From an uncultured Planctomycetaceae bacterium (lineage in GTDB: Bacteria > Planctomycetota > Planctomycetia > Pirellulales > UBA1268): DNA of 53,107 bases. The stretch spans positions 1 through 53,107 of the forward strand of contig CAJXFK010000008.1 of NCBI GenBank assembly GCA_913052575.1. The letters run 5' to 3'. Positions 16,604 to 25,128 of this stretch are shown piece after piece. The notes beneath the pieces are model-generated. The model did no database searches. It was not told the origin of the DNA and saw nothing but the letters and a program-made list of their open reading frames with translations. Within the stretch, counting starts at the first letter, position 1. Each line of letters opens with the position of its first letter. The position numbers and the translations under genes are program-made.

Positions 16604-17536
16604 TTAGTTGTTTTCCGCGAGCCCTTCACTGTGGCCAATATTCTTTACGGACGCAAATTTGTTAAGAACTGACCGAAGGAGTTCCTGGTCAAGTGGCTCT
16701 CGTAGCCATTCGGCCCATTGCTGAATATTTTTCGGGTTTGCACTTCCGGCAACAGTTGTCGCAATTGCAGGATTGCTTACTGAGAACTGAAGGGCCAGTT
16801 TGGCTAATGATGATCCGTGTTCTTTACAAAATGCCACAGCATCACGAGCAGATTGGCGAACGTTTTCTGGTTCCTTCAGCCATGGAGGAAGCGGAGCATC
16901 AGTAAGCAGCCGAGCGCTAAAAGGTCCGGCGTGCATGACTCCAATGTTTTTTTCTTGTAAGTAGGGGATTGTTTCATCGGCAAATCGTGTGTTTTGAAGT
17001 GTGTATTGGTTGTAATTCAATACGCAGTCAACATCTGTCTGATCACAAATGAATCGAAAGATTTTTTGTGGGTATCCACTGAATCCGATAAACCGGATTT
17101 TCCCGGACTGTTGGGCCTCACGGAGTGCTGGGATTGTCTCATCCACAATTTGTTGCATCGGGACAAATTCGATATCGTGACAAAGCATGATATCAAGGTG
17201 ATCTGTACCAAGTCGATGGAGTGAGATATCAACACTTTCAGCAACTCGCCGTGCCGAAAAGTCAAAGTGACCGACATCATATCGGCCAAGCTTCGTGCAA
17301 AGTAAATAGTTGTCGCGAGGGATGTCTTGTAGTGCTAAGCCGAGCATGATCTCGCTCATGCCGCGGCCATAGAATGGGCTTGTGTCGATGAGATTCATGC
17401 CATTTTCAATAGCAACGCGAACGCTTGACAGTGCCTCGTCGATAGAGATTTTACGAAATTCTTGTCCAAGAGACGAAGCTCCGAAGGATAGAACAGGCAC
17501 TTCAAGACCGGTTTTTCCGAGGGTTCTGGTTTGCAT
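16604..17536 (-). CDS. Aldo-keto reductase (L-galactose/L-fucose 1-dehydrogenase-like)
   Basis: A 310-residue AKR barrel. The catalytic tetrad is readable: Asp and Tyr in NLIDTSPFYGRGMSE, Lys in LLCTKLGRYD, His in DIMLCHDIEFVPM. HDIEF and the overall pattern match plant L-galactose dehydrogenase and bacterial L-fucose or D-threo-aldose 1-dehydrogenases, which oxidise C1 of the pyranose to a lactone with NAD(P)+. The GSANPKNIQQ segment near the C-terminus is the cofactor-phosphate region. It lies 24 bases after the FucU-like mutarotase gene and 43 before the lactonase gene, consistent with consecutive steps mutarotation, oxidation, hydrolysis. Sugar specificity (fucose versus galactose, arabinose or rhamnose) is not decided by the sequence. 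Confidence 0.85.
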   Translation of the reverse strand: MQTRTLGKTGLEVPVLSFGASSLGQEFRKISIDEALSSVRVAIENGMNLIDTSPFYGRGMSEIMLGLALQDIPRDNYLLCTKLGRYDVGHFDFSARRVAESVDISLHRLGTDHLDIMLCHDIEFVPMQQIVDETIPALREAQQSGKIRFIGFSGYPQKIFRFICDQTDVDCVLNYNQYTLQNTRFADETIPYLQEKNIGVMHAGPFSARLLTDAPLPPWLKEPENVRQSARDAVAFCKEHGSSLAKLALQFSVSNPAIATTVAGSANPKNIQQWAEWLREPLDQELLRSVLNKFASVKNIGHSEGLAENN

Positions 17537-17560
17537 GAGAATTCTCTTTAGTTGTGAAAT

Positions 17561-18025
17561 TCAGGGAGTGGAGTCAAAAGTGCGGCAGCCGATTGATAGC
17601 AGGAGATTGGCCCATGGTTGGGTGTCAGCCGTTTGAATTGTGAGAAGGTGGTCTGGGGATTCAACTGCTTTATAGAAGTCCCATTTGACGATTTGTTCAA
17701 GGCTACAAGTGTTTTTTGCCTGCCGGAGAAGATCGCGATATGTACTCCAGACCGGTGGGTCACCTGGAGTCGCTGAGGCATATGAGTCTTCTCTATCTAC
17801 ACCCATTGTCTGGACGCCATCAATCTGAACAGTGCCTAGTATTGCCTGAAATACCTGGGCGACAGTAGGGACGTCTGGCATAACTTGAAGTGATACAACG
17901 TGAGCATGTGTTCCTCGTTTTGTTGCAGCAGGATAATTCCCGTCGGCGATGAGAACAAGTGAATGATGACCACTTGTGGCAAGGATTTTAAGTATTTCAG
18001 GATGTAGGAGTGCTGTGTTGAGCAT
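17561..18025 (-). CDS. fucU: RbsD/FucU-family sugar mutarotase
   Basis: A 154-residue member of the small RbsD/FucU family, cytoplasmic ring-forming proteins that interconvert anomers of L-fucose or D-ribose. Family features are LLHPEILKILATSGHHSLVLIADGNYPA at the N-terminus (with the conserved His and Asp-Gly-Asn), the hydrophobic core VPTVAQVFQAILGTVQID, and the Tyr-rich downstream region around WDFYKAVESPDHLLTIQTAD. In FucU the C-terminal motif helps bind fucose. It is placed between a sugar isomerase-like gene and an aldo-keto reductase that would use the anomer it supplies. FucU is preferred over RbsD because of the fuconolactonase-like and L-fucose-dehydrogenase-like neighbours. Confidence 0.82.
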   Translation of the reverse strand: MLNTALLHPEILKILATSGHHSLVLIADGNYPAATKRGTHAHVVSLQVMPDVPTVAQVFQAILGTVQIDGVQTMGVDREDSYASATPGDPPVWSTYRDLLRQAKNTCSLEQIVKWDFYKAVESPDHLLTIQTADTQPWANLLLSIGCRTFDSTP

Positions 18026-18052
18026 GGCTTGATCGCTATTGAGTGAGATAAA

Positions 18053-18886
18053 TCATGAGGGTTTGCAAGTCTTTATTGACCGTATTGTTTGTTGTGCCGC
18101 GTCAGTTGCAGAAGGTAAGGGGAAAACCTCTGCTGCAAGGTATTTGGCATAACCTCCATCAAGTAGTACCTGGTAGATCGCCTGTGAATTCGAATGGCCA
18201 TACCCCATGGCTTTTCTGTTTGAGTCTGCCCAGTGCACATGACCAATGATGTCTGAATGGATTGTACTGACGTGACGTATCGATTCTGGCACGTTCGACT
18301 CTTCAATATTCATGTGGAAGAGGTCACAGAGGAGTCGAACGCCACGCTGCACGAGATCATTCTCTACCAGAAACTGAGCTGCTGCCTCTTGTGTGTTTAG
18401 CAGATTGGTCTCATAACGATTGAGCGGCTCGTAGAGAAGCATTTGCCCTTGGCCTTTGGCTCGATCAGCCAGAGTCGCTAGCCCTTCTGCAAGAAGTTGA
18501 AGAGCTGACTCACGTGTAGTGGCTTCAGTGCTTTGGCCCTGCATGGAACCAATAATTACCGGAGCATTATATTCGGCCGCGGTATCAATCAGTGCAGAAA
18601 TGAATTCTATGGCCCTTGCTCGTTTCTCGTGGTCTCCATCAGTGAGAGATAGTCGTTGCTTCAACCATCCCGCTCCGGTGCCAACTGCCGCTACATTAAG
18701 AGAATTTTTTTGAAGAAGTGACGAGAGTTTACTAGCCGGGAATTCTTTAGCACTGCTGGGGAATATTTCTACAGCGTCAAAGCCTGCCTCAGCCGCAGCT
18801 TGACAACCGGCTTCGATTCCGTCGTGAAATACGAATGGTCCTCTTTGGGCCTCTGGTACAAGACAAATTGTGATAGCTGATTTCAT
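18053..18886 (-). CDS. Sugar isomerase/epimerase, TIM barrel (AP_endonuc_2 family)
   Basis: A 277-residue xylose-isomerase-like barrel. Metal-site acidic and His residues can be placed in LLYEPLNRYETNLLN (Glu), RLLCDLFHMNIEESN (Asp, His), IIGHVHWADSN (His) and LAAEVFPLP (Glu). This is the pattern of the hydroxypyruvate isomerase, tagatose 3-epimerase and IolE-like group, which act on keto sugars or keto acids. It is the second gene of the six-gene operon, 58 bases after the UxaE-like gene and 27 before fucU. Exact substrate unknown; an epimerase or isomerase acting on an open-chain keto form of the same sugar is the simplest reading. Confidence 0.82.
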   Translation of the reverse strand: MKSAITICLVPEAQRGPFVFHDGIEAGCQAAAEAGFDAVEIFPSSAKEFPASKLSSLLQKNSLNVAAVGTGAGWLKQRLSLTDGDHEKRARAIEFISALIDTAAEYNAPVIIGSMQGQSTEATTRESALQLLAEGLATLADRAKGQGQMLLYEPLNRYETNLLNTQEAAAQFLVENDLVQRGVRLLCDLFHMNIEESNVPESIRHVSTIHSDIIGHVHWADSNRKAMGYGHSNSQAIYQVLLDGGYAKYLAAEVFPLPSATDAAQQTIRSIKTCKPS

Positions 18887-18944
18887 GATATTCCCTCTCT
18901 CGACAACATTGTTCGTGCGCCAAAAGTACTACTTGCCGAAAGCA

Positions 18945-20192
18945 CTACTTCGCGAATAGGGGCTCGAGATGCCTTTCGTAGAGGTTGGTGGTAACCTGTT
19001 CTGCAACAATCTCACGATGTTCTTTTAACAGGTTTGTGTATCGAGAGCCTTCAGCAGCAGCTACCTTGAAGGCAATGTGCAGGAGTTGCCGAACGTGGGG
19101 GTTGAATCGGCTATCAGTCTGAATATGGCGAATAGTTGCAGCAGTATCGGAACCAGAGAGCGCTTCAAAGTTGTCCACCGAGAGCAATTGGTTGGGATTG
19201 ATATCAATCACCGTTGCATATGGCTCGCAGAGTTCTTCACGATTATTCATTGCATATCGATATACGTCACGAACAAGACGAAGCCCATCACCCTCCGCTT
19301 CGGCGAGTCCAATGAGTTCTTCGAGCCACGTTGTGCCAGCCGTTTTAAGATGAACCCCGGAACCGGTCGCGTGTAGTACCCGACGGATAATAGGATACAG
19401 AGAGAATTTGTCACTCCCAGAATGAACAGAAAGTTTGAGTGTCTCTGGGAGTCCATACTGTTTCACTGCGAAGGCACATACCGCAACATCATCTGAGAAT
19501 TCTTGCTCGAATTGTGCAAGATCGCCCACGTAGTCGACCCCCTTGTTGAATCGGCCTGTAAACTTCGGAGCAACCGTTTGCACAGGAATCTTGGCGTCGG
19601 CTAATAGTGCCAGTATGACGAGTAACTCAGGCGGGGTTTGTGGCTCATCAGTTTCATCCATACTCACTTCAATCACAACATCATCGCCACGAGATTGAGC
19701 GATATGGTTGTAGATTACAGACGCGTCCCTGCAGGCTTTGTAATATTTTCGGACGATACGAGCCGTCCCATCCTCAGAGAGACGAATAACCTTGGTAATG
19801 CCTGGTATGGAGACGGGCTTACAAAGTTCTGGGTGAGCGGCAACAAAGGTATGTATATCGGATTCATCAGCTGCTTCACCAATTGAATCCGCAACATCAA
19901 TGGTGAAAAAATCACTTGAACTAAGATACCCGTCTACGGTTTCAAGACGAATGTGATCAGCGTCAACATACCAAGGTCCTTTCCAGCCGGACTCAGCGAT
20001 GGCTACTGCTGCCGCCGCGCGAACATCTTCTGGTTTGCTGCCAATAAAACCATGCTCCCGATGTGATTTATTCCAGACAGGTGAAACGTCGACACCCTCT
20101 TCGGCTAGTCGTTGAAAAGCAGCGAGTTGGGCTTTGGCTTCATGCCCGAAGCGGTCACCGACGCCAAAAGAGAAACGGGGCAAAGTTCGCAT
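18945..20192 (-). CDS. UxaE-like (tagaturonate epimerase family) protein
   Basis: A 415-residue protein resembling the tagaturonate 3-epimerase family common in planctomycetes. Visible features are a start RFSFGVGDRFGHEAKAQ, an acidic and His-rich stretch YVDADHIRLETVDGYL, EVSMDETDEPQTPPELL, VAPKFTGRFNKGVDYVGD, KLSVHSGSDKFSLYP and HLKTAGTTWLEEL, arranged as a TIM-like barrel with probable metal ligands (DADH, SMDE, HSGSDK). UxaE interconverts D-tagaturonate and D-fructuronate. In this operon, with FucU, a C1 dehydrogenase and a lactonase, it might act on a keto-aldonate derived from a 6-deoxy sugar. First gene of the operon, directly beside the divergent AraC regulator. Assignment is from memory of the family; moderate certainty. 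Confidence 0.65.
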   Translation of the reverse strand: MRTLPRFSFGVGDRFGHEAKAQLAAFQRLAEEGVDVSPVWNKSHREHGFIGSKPEDVRAAAAVAIAESGWKGPWYVDADHIRLETVDGYLSSSDFFTIDVADSIGEAADESDIHTFVAAHPELCKPVSIPGITKVIRLSEDGTARIVRKYYKACRDASVIYNHIAQSRGDDVVIEVSMDETDEPQTPPELLVILALLADAKIPVQTVAPKFTGRFNKGVDYVGDLAQFEQEFSDDVAVCAFAVKQYGLPETLKLSVHSGSDKFSLYPIIRRVLHATGSGVHLKTAGTTWLEELIGLAEAEGDGLRLVRDVYRYAMNNREELCEPYATVIDINPNQLLSVDNFEALSGSDTAATIRHIQTDSRFNPHVRQLLHIAFKVAAAEGSRYTNLLKEHREIVAEQVTTNLYERHLEPLFAK

Positions 20193-20272
20193 GGTAGTCC
20201 GTAGGGGTTGAGGGGGACATCTAGTTCACGTATTCAATAGCCTAATTTACGGTCGAAATCTGTGGGATAGTG

Positions 20273-20302
20273 ATTCTTGACTGTCTAATAGCTATTCTTG
20301 AC
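20273..20302. promoter_or_regulatory. 21-bp-spaced direct repeat, likely AraC-type operator
   Basis: ATTCTTGAC occurs at 20273-20281 and again at 20294-20302, the same sequence exactly 21 bases apart. AraC-family dimers typically bind two direct half-sites one such interval apart. The repeat lies between the six-gene catabolic operon and the araC-type gene, at the very edge of the regulator's coding region. Confidence 0.55.
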
Positions 20303-20305
20303 CTC

Positions 20306-21241
20306 ATGCCAACACTCAAAAAGTTGAACAATAAAGGAAAAAGGCTTCCCTCTTTCGTCTCACGGCAGGTGATTACGTCAAAGCGTTATTTTGTTGACCT
20401 CCTGCCAGACCAGACGCGTGCACTTTCAGTCGCGTGTGGTGGTTATGAACAAGTCAGCAAAGACTATGTCATCAGTCGGACTGACTTTCCATATTTTTGT
20501 ATTGAATATGTTTGTGCTGGGAGTGGACGGGTTTGGCTTGGTGAAGGTGCGACGTACGCCCGTATGGAGGATGCGTTGCCGCTGCATAAGGGGACACTCT
20601 TTGCTTATGGCCCTGGTGTTCCTCATCGCATAGAAACCAACAGCAGCCAAACGTTACGGAAATACTATGTTGACTTTGTCGGCCGCCAGGCAGGATCACG
20701 GCTTCGGAGAATGGGGCTTGTAAGTGGGTCAGTTTTACGAGTCAGTCATCCAGATGAGATAAGCGAAGTCTTCGATCTTATGTTGCGGTGTGGCTCTCCC
20801 GCTTCCGTCCACAGTAAAACTCTGTGCACTCAACTACTTGGCGTGCTGTTGGCGAAGGTAAACCAAAGGGTGCTGCCGAAAGAGGCAGTTGATGATCGTG
20901 CGTTTAGAACCTACGAACGATTTCGGACCTTGCTCATCGAACGTTGTGTTGATTGGCAGTCAGTTGAGTCGGTGTGTGTCGCGGCAGGAATCTCACCGGA
21001 ATATGCGTGTCGTCTTTTTGCAAGATACGGAGAGGATAGCCCCTATCGTTTGTTGACCCGACAACGCATGAGTCTGGCTGCTGAATGGCTTGCTCACGAA
21101 CAGATATTAGTTCGCGACGCTGCACTACGCCTTGGCTATCAAGACCAATACCAATTTTCCCGCACATTTAAGCGTGTGTTCGGTCTCGCGCCAGGGTTTT
21201 TTCGGCAGGGACACAATATTGCGACCGTTGCAACAGAATAA
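20306..21241 (+). CDS. AraC-family transcriptional regulator
   Basis: About 311 residues with an N-terminal cupin-like sensing half (YFCIEYVCAGSGRVWLGEGATYARMEDALPLHKGTLFAYGPGVPHRI) and a C-terminal pair of helix-turn-helix motifs. These read SVESVCVAAGISPEYACRLFARYGEDSPYRLLTRQRM and VRDAALRLGYQDQYQFSRTFKRVFGLAPGFFR, with the family signature in the second. It is divergent from the sugar operon, which is the likely target, presumably induced by a sugar bound to the cupin. Start choice is uncertain: the track uses a GTG at 20270 after GGGA; the ATG at 20306 has no clear ribosome site and leaves the direct-repeat operator outside the gene. It converges with the next gene with only two bases between. 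Confidence 0.88.
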   Translation: MPTLKKLNNKGKRLPSFVSRQVITSKRYFVDLLPDQTRALSVACGGYEQVSKDYVISRTDFPYFCIEYVCAGSGRVWLGEGATYARMEDALPLHKGTLFAYGPGVPHRIETNSSQTLRKYYVDFVGRQAGSRLRRMGLVSGSVLRVSHPDEISEVFDLMLRCGSPASVHSKTLCTQLLGVLLAKVNQRVLPKEAVDDRAFRTYERFRTLLIERCVDWQSVESVCVAAGISPEYACRLFARYGEDSPYRLLTRQRMSLAAEWLAHEQILVRDAALRLGYQDQYQFSRTFKRVFGLAPGFFRQGHNIATVATE

Positions 21242-21243
21242 AT

Positions 21244-22437
21244 CTACTGAGACGATTCCTGTCCGATCGCATCTCGTAGGTAATTCGAGGGTTCGTAGTC
21301 TTGAATGACGATTTCCGTCGTATCGCCCCGCACCATTCGTGCCTGTTTCACATAAATCTCAGGGGTTTTTGACGGTGAGAATAAAATGTCATCGTGGGTC
21401 GCGTGCAGTTTCTCGGCGAATAAATCGGGAGTGAGATGTCCACCGAGATGATCACTCCGGCCCGTGGCTACATGAAGTGTTCCTAGAACCTTTTCGTCCT
21501 GAATGTCTCGGCCGGAAACAGGAAGGTCTTGTGTTCCGAATCCCAATTCACCAATTTCACCCGTCACAGGATCTATTTTCAACTTGTGATTAAATGCCTT
21601 TATCAAATCAGCATCTCCAGCAACCAAATTCGCTGTGGTGATGCGTCCACCGGAAACCTCCATGATTGCGAGGGTGCCGTCATCAAATTTCATCGGAAAT
21701 TTGCCAGATGCTCCTGTGGGGACGAAATAGACTTCTCCAGCTGGCAGGTTTGCGATATCGGGAGCTCTCCCAAGGCAAAGGCCATGACTCTTCTGTGCGT
21801 CTTGGCCACCGCACTGAATGGTCAATTGGTATCTCACGTCATTCAGTTCAAAATCAATTTCAAATAAATCAGCATTTGTCAAAGCAAGTCGCATCTTCTC
21901 GGCTTCTTGACTGACATCTCGATAGTCAACAGCAAGTCCTGTGGCAAGAATAATGTCGTTGAGGCCATGAAGTGTTGCTCCGCGAAAGCCAAATTCCTTA
22001 GCGAAGGCCGTAAGGGGAGCAGTCGCCGAAAAAGTCGAAATACAAAGAATCAGGTCATATTTCGTGTAAACCGAGTCCTTTAACGAAATGGCCGTGCCGG
22101 TTGAGTCAACTGCTTCATCAGGTAGATCGAGGTTACTGCCACCAGTCTCCTGATAGGCAAACATCTCCCCACCGGTGACACCAAGCTTTTCTGCGAGGCC
22201 TTGCTCCAAGCCCTGATAAAAGACCTCATATGCTTTCCGCTGTACGGAGAGTTCGGGATCCTGCAAAAACGCAAAATCGCGCATCTGGCTGGTATCAGAA
22301 AGATCAATTAGGATCGCCACTCGGCAACCTTGTATGGGCTCAAATACTGTCCCGAGTAATCGTTCCAGATCAAAACTCGGGAAGTCTTCAATTGTACGTC
22401 GTACAATTGGGGTCGGTTTCATTGTTGCAGTACTCAT
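21244..22437 (-). CDS. M29 aminopeptidase-like metalloprotein
   Basis: A 397-residue protein not immediately obvious, but its C-terminal half looks like the M29 (AmpS/AmpT) leucyl aminopeptidase fold. GEIGELGFG is followed by DIQDEKVLGTLHVATGRSDHLGG and then HATHDDILFSP, matching the spacing of the Glu, Glu, His and HxD metal ligands of M29 enzymes (DEK.GT.H.A.G and H.D). An upstream GEVYFVPTGASGKFPM region corresponds to the GE.f..P substrate segment. The N-terminal half is a Rossmann-like domain, as in that family. Divergence is considerable, so it may have another substrate. It stands alone between araC-type and hrpB genes and shares a 63-base divergent promoter region with hrpB. Confidence 0.6.
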   Translation of the reverse strand: MSTATMKPTPIVRRTIEDFPSFDLERLLGTVFEPIQGCRVAILIDLSDTSQMRDFAFLQDPELSVQRKAYEVFYQGLEQGLAEKLGVTGGEMFAYQETGGSNLDLPDEAVDSTGTAISLKDSVYTKYDLILCISTFSATAPLTAFAKEFGFRGATLHGLNDIILATGLAVDYRDVSQEAEKMRLALTNADLFEIDFELNDVRYQLTIQCGGQDAQKSHGLCLGRAPDIANLPAGEVYFVPTGASGKFPMKFDDGTLAIMEVSGGRITTANLVAGDADLIKAFNHKLKIDPVTGEIGELGFGTQDLPVSGRDIQDEKVLGTLHVATGRSDHLGGHLTPDLFAEKLHATHDDILFSPSKTPEIYVKQARMVRGDTTEIVIQDYEPSNYLRDAIGQESSQ

Positions 22438-22500
22438 AATGTAGTTATAGCAAACTCGCCGCCGGCGTCCGCTTTCAAATTTTATTCATTTGCTGGCACC

Positions 22501-25128
22501 ATGAACAAATGCACAGATGTCGAAGCCTTTCCTAATAATCTGCCTGTCGCAGGGGTACTTCAGGAGGTATTAGCTGCATCCCAGTCAGGTCCGGTAGTCG
22601 TGTGTGCACCCCCGGGTTCAGGAAAAACACTACTTGTCCCGGCAGCCATGCACGACTCCCTTCTCGGGAGGGGAACTGTCGTTTTGGTGCAGCCGCGACG
22701 GTTTGCGGCGCGAGCCATTGCACGGCAGATTGCAGCCATGCGCGGGTGTCAACTCGGCGAAGAGGTCGGGTATCGGGTCCGGTTCGATTCGCGCGTGTCG
22801 CAGGCGACAACACTCTGCGTGCAAACAACGGGTGTTCTACTTCGCCAACTTGTCACAGACCCCACGCTATCCGGTGTTGCGTGTGTCGTTCTGGATGAAT
22901 TTCATGAGCGTTCACTCGATATGGATCTCGTCTTGGGCCTGCTGAAGCGGCTCCGAGAGGTAGGACGACCAGACTTATCGATAGTGATAATGAGCGCGAC
23001 GCTTGATGCGGGTGCCCTCAGCCGATTTCTGGACGGAGCAGAAGTCATTACAGCGAATGCACGGTTGTTTCCTGTCGAAATAACATATGCTCAAAATACT
23101 GGTCCACAGATATCACTCAGAAATTTGCCAGATGTCATTCAGCAAACCTTACCAAAGGCGTTACGCGAGACATCAGGCCACGTCCTTGTTTTTCTTCCAG
23201 GTGTCGGGGAGATCTTTGCAACAGCGAAAGCGGTTGAAGCAGATGTGGAACGCGCAGGGCACCGGCTTGTAAAACTCTTTGGTGACCTCCCAGCAGAGCA
23301 GCAGGATGAAGCCTTGCAGGATGACGGTCGCCGTAAAATTATTCTTGCGACCAATATTGCAGAAACGTCAGTAACTATTCCCGGAGTCACGGGAGTCATT
23401 GATAGTGGGTTGGCACGACAACTGCATGTCTCTTCAGCGACAGGGCTGCCACAGTTACAAACGCTGGCGATTTCACAGGCATCAGCAGCTCAGCGTGCGG
23501 GAAGAGCCGGCAGAACCGCAGCTGGCAGATGTTGGCGTCTCTGGAGCGAAGCTGCGGACCAGCGGCGTCCACAGTTTGAAAGGCCTGAGGCACTGCGGGC
23601 AGATCTTACACAAGCGATTTTATTGTTGAAGGTGATCAATCAGACTGGGGCGTTCCCGTGGCTGGACGAACCATCTCCCGAATTCCTGACAAGGGCCCAT
23701 AAACTTCTTGTAGATCTTGGTTGCGTACATGAAAAAACGGAGGGCCACGGTCTTTCATATGATGTGACAGACCGAGGTAGGGATGTTGCGAGTCTGCCGC
23801 TCCATCCGAGACTGGCAACCTTGTTAATCGAAGGCGGACGGGCAGGGGTGCTTCGTGAGGTATCGCTTGCAGCTGCACTACTCACCGAGCGAGATCCCTT
23901 TCGGGCTGGCGGACGGTCTGGAGATGGCCCACGCGATCGTGTTGAGGCTCATGTTCGTTCAGATCTCTATGAGAAAGTACGTGTGATGCAGCATTTCAAC
24001 CTGGAGCGCGCCGATGTGAACATGTCTGTCTTAGCACCGGTTCACCTTGGTGCTGCCAAATCAGTTTCCCGGGCGGCACAACAATATATTGAGCTCGCTT
24101 CACAGTGGAGTGGCCCACGGGCGACGGATAGTGAAAGCATTTTCCGGCGGGTTTTCCTGACTGCGTTTCCAGACCGGCTGTGTCGGGTACGGGCCGGCTC
24201 AGCTGAGCGTGGAACGATGGTTGGGGGACGGGGCGTACGGTTAGGCAAGCAAAGTTCTGTAAGGCATGAGAAGTTTTTTATTGCAATCGATATCGATGAT
24301 TCGAACCATGAAGTCACGGTACGGTCTGCTTCAGCAGTTGAACCGCAGTGGCTTACGATTAATGGTTCTTTTAAAGAGCATCTTTCAGTTTTTCACGATG
24401 TGACATTCAATCAAGCAAGGAAACGGCTTGAGGGAAGAAGGAAGGTGTCATGGCATGGACTGATCTTGGAGGAATCACCCCAGGCCATTGCAGACGAAAA
24501 TCAAGCACTCGACATACTCTTTGAGCAAGCACTTCGGAAGCCACTGGAGGTACTACCGGAAGAAAAGACTGAAGCAGCAGGTTTTCTTCTACGTGCACAT
24601 TGGCTTCGGCAGGTGCGACACGGAAAATTTGATGTTCTTGCAGAAAAGCTGGATCGAACCCTCGATACAGAGTCTCTTCTTCGCAACGTGCGGAGCGATG
24701 CCCATGGATTTCGCTCATTTGAAGATATACAGAATACAGATTGGATGATGCTCTTTGCATCGCTGCTTGGGATTGATGGAGTCGCTTTAGTGAATAGGTT
24801 GGCACCAGTTCACTGCATGCCGCACAATGGAAAAAAATATAAAATCGAATATGCCATAGGCAAGCAGCCAGAAGTACGGATTCGTATTCAAGAACTCTTT
24901 GGAGTCGTAGAAATCCCAGGTCTTGTTGATGGAGAAGTCACTCTCACGCTTCAGCTTCTTGGGCCAAACAATAAGCCACAGCAGCGAACGGATGATCTTA
25001 TGGGTTTCTGGTTGCATACCTATCCGACGGTGAGAAAAGAGATGAAGCATCGATATCCAAAGCATGCGTGGCCAGAAGACCCAACAGTCGTAGTTCAGAA
25101 AAAGTTGGGACGCTCTAAAAATGTCTGA
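22501..25128 (+). CDS. hrpB: ATP-dependent helicase HrpB
   Basis: An 875-residue DEAH/RHA-type helicase of the HrpB family. Motif I is APPGSGKTLL (residues 36-45), motif II is the HrpB-specific DEFHERS, motif III is SATLDA, and the second RecA domain carries ATNIAETSVTIPGVTGVIDSGLAR (motif V) and QRAGRAGRTAAGRCWRLW (motif VI). The winged-helix/ratchet region follows (LDEPSPEFLTRAHKLLVDLG) and then the HrpB C-terminal domain (RVFLTAFPDRLCRVR, and a final PGLVDGEVTLTLQLLGPNNKPQQRTDDLMGFW). HrpB is an RNA helicase of uncertain biological role, non-essential where tested. Full length for the family. It overlaps the following gene by eight bases. Confidence 0.95.
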   Translation: MNKCTDVEAFPNNLPVAGVLQEVLAASQSGPVVVCAPPGSGKTLLVPAAMHDSLLGRGTVVLVQPRRFAARAIARQIAAMRGCQLGEEVGYRVRFDSRVSQATTLCVQTTGVLLRQLVTDPTLSGVACVVLDEFHERSLDMDLVLGLLKRLREVGRPDLSIVIMSATLDAGALSRFLDGAEVITANARLFPVEITYAQNTGPQISLRNLPDVIQQTLPKALRETSGHVLVFLPGVGEIFATAKAVEADVERAGHRLVKLFGDLPAEQQDEALQDDGRRKIILATNIAETSVTIPGVTGVIDSGLARQLHVSSATGLPQLQTLAISQASAAQRAGRAGRTAAGRCWRLWSEAADQRRPQFERPEALRADLTQAILLLKVINQTGAFPWLDEPSPEFLTRAHKLLVDLGCVHEKTEGHGLSYDVTDRGRDVASLPLHPRLATLLIEGGRAGVLREVSLAAALLTERDPFRAGGRSGDGPRDRVEAHVRSDLYEKVRVMQHFNLERADVNMSVLAPVHLGAAKSVSRAAQQYIELASQWSGPRATDSESIFRRVFLTAFPDRLCRVRAGSAERGTMVGGRGVRLGKQSSVRHEKFFIAIDIDDSNHEVTVRSASAVEPQWLTINGSFKEHLSVFHDVTFNQARKRLEGRRKVSWHGLILEESPQAIADENQALDILFEQALRKPLEVLPEEKTEAAGFLLRAHWLRQVRHGKFDVLAEKLDRTLDTESLLRNVRSDAHGFRSFEDIQNTDWMMLFASLLGIDGVALVNRLAPVHCMPHNGKKYKIEYAIGKQPEVRIRIQELFGVVEIPGLVDGEVTLTLQLLGPNNKPQQRTDDLMGFWLHTYPTVRKEMKHRYPKHAWPEDPTVVVQKKLGRSKNV

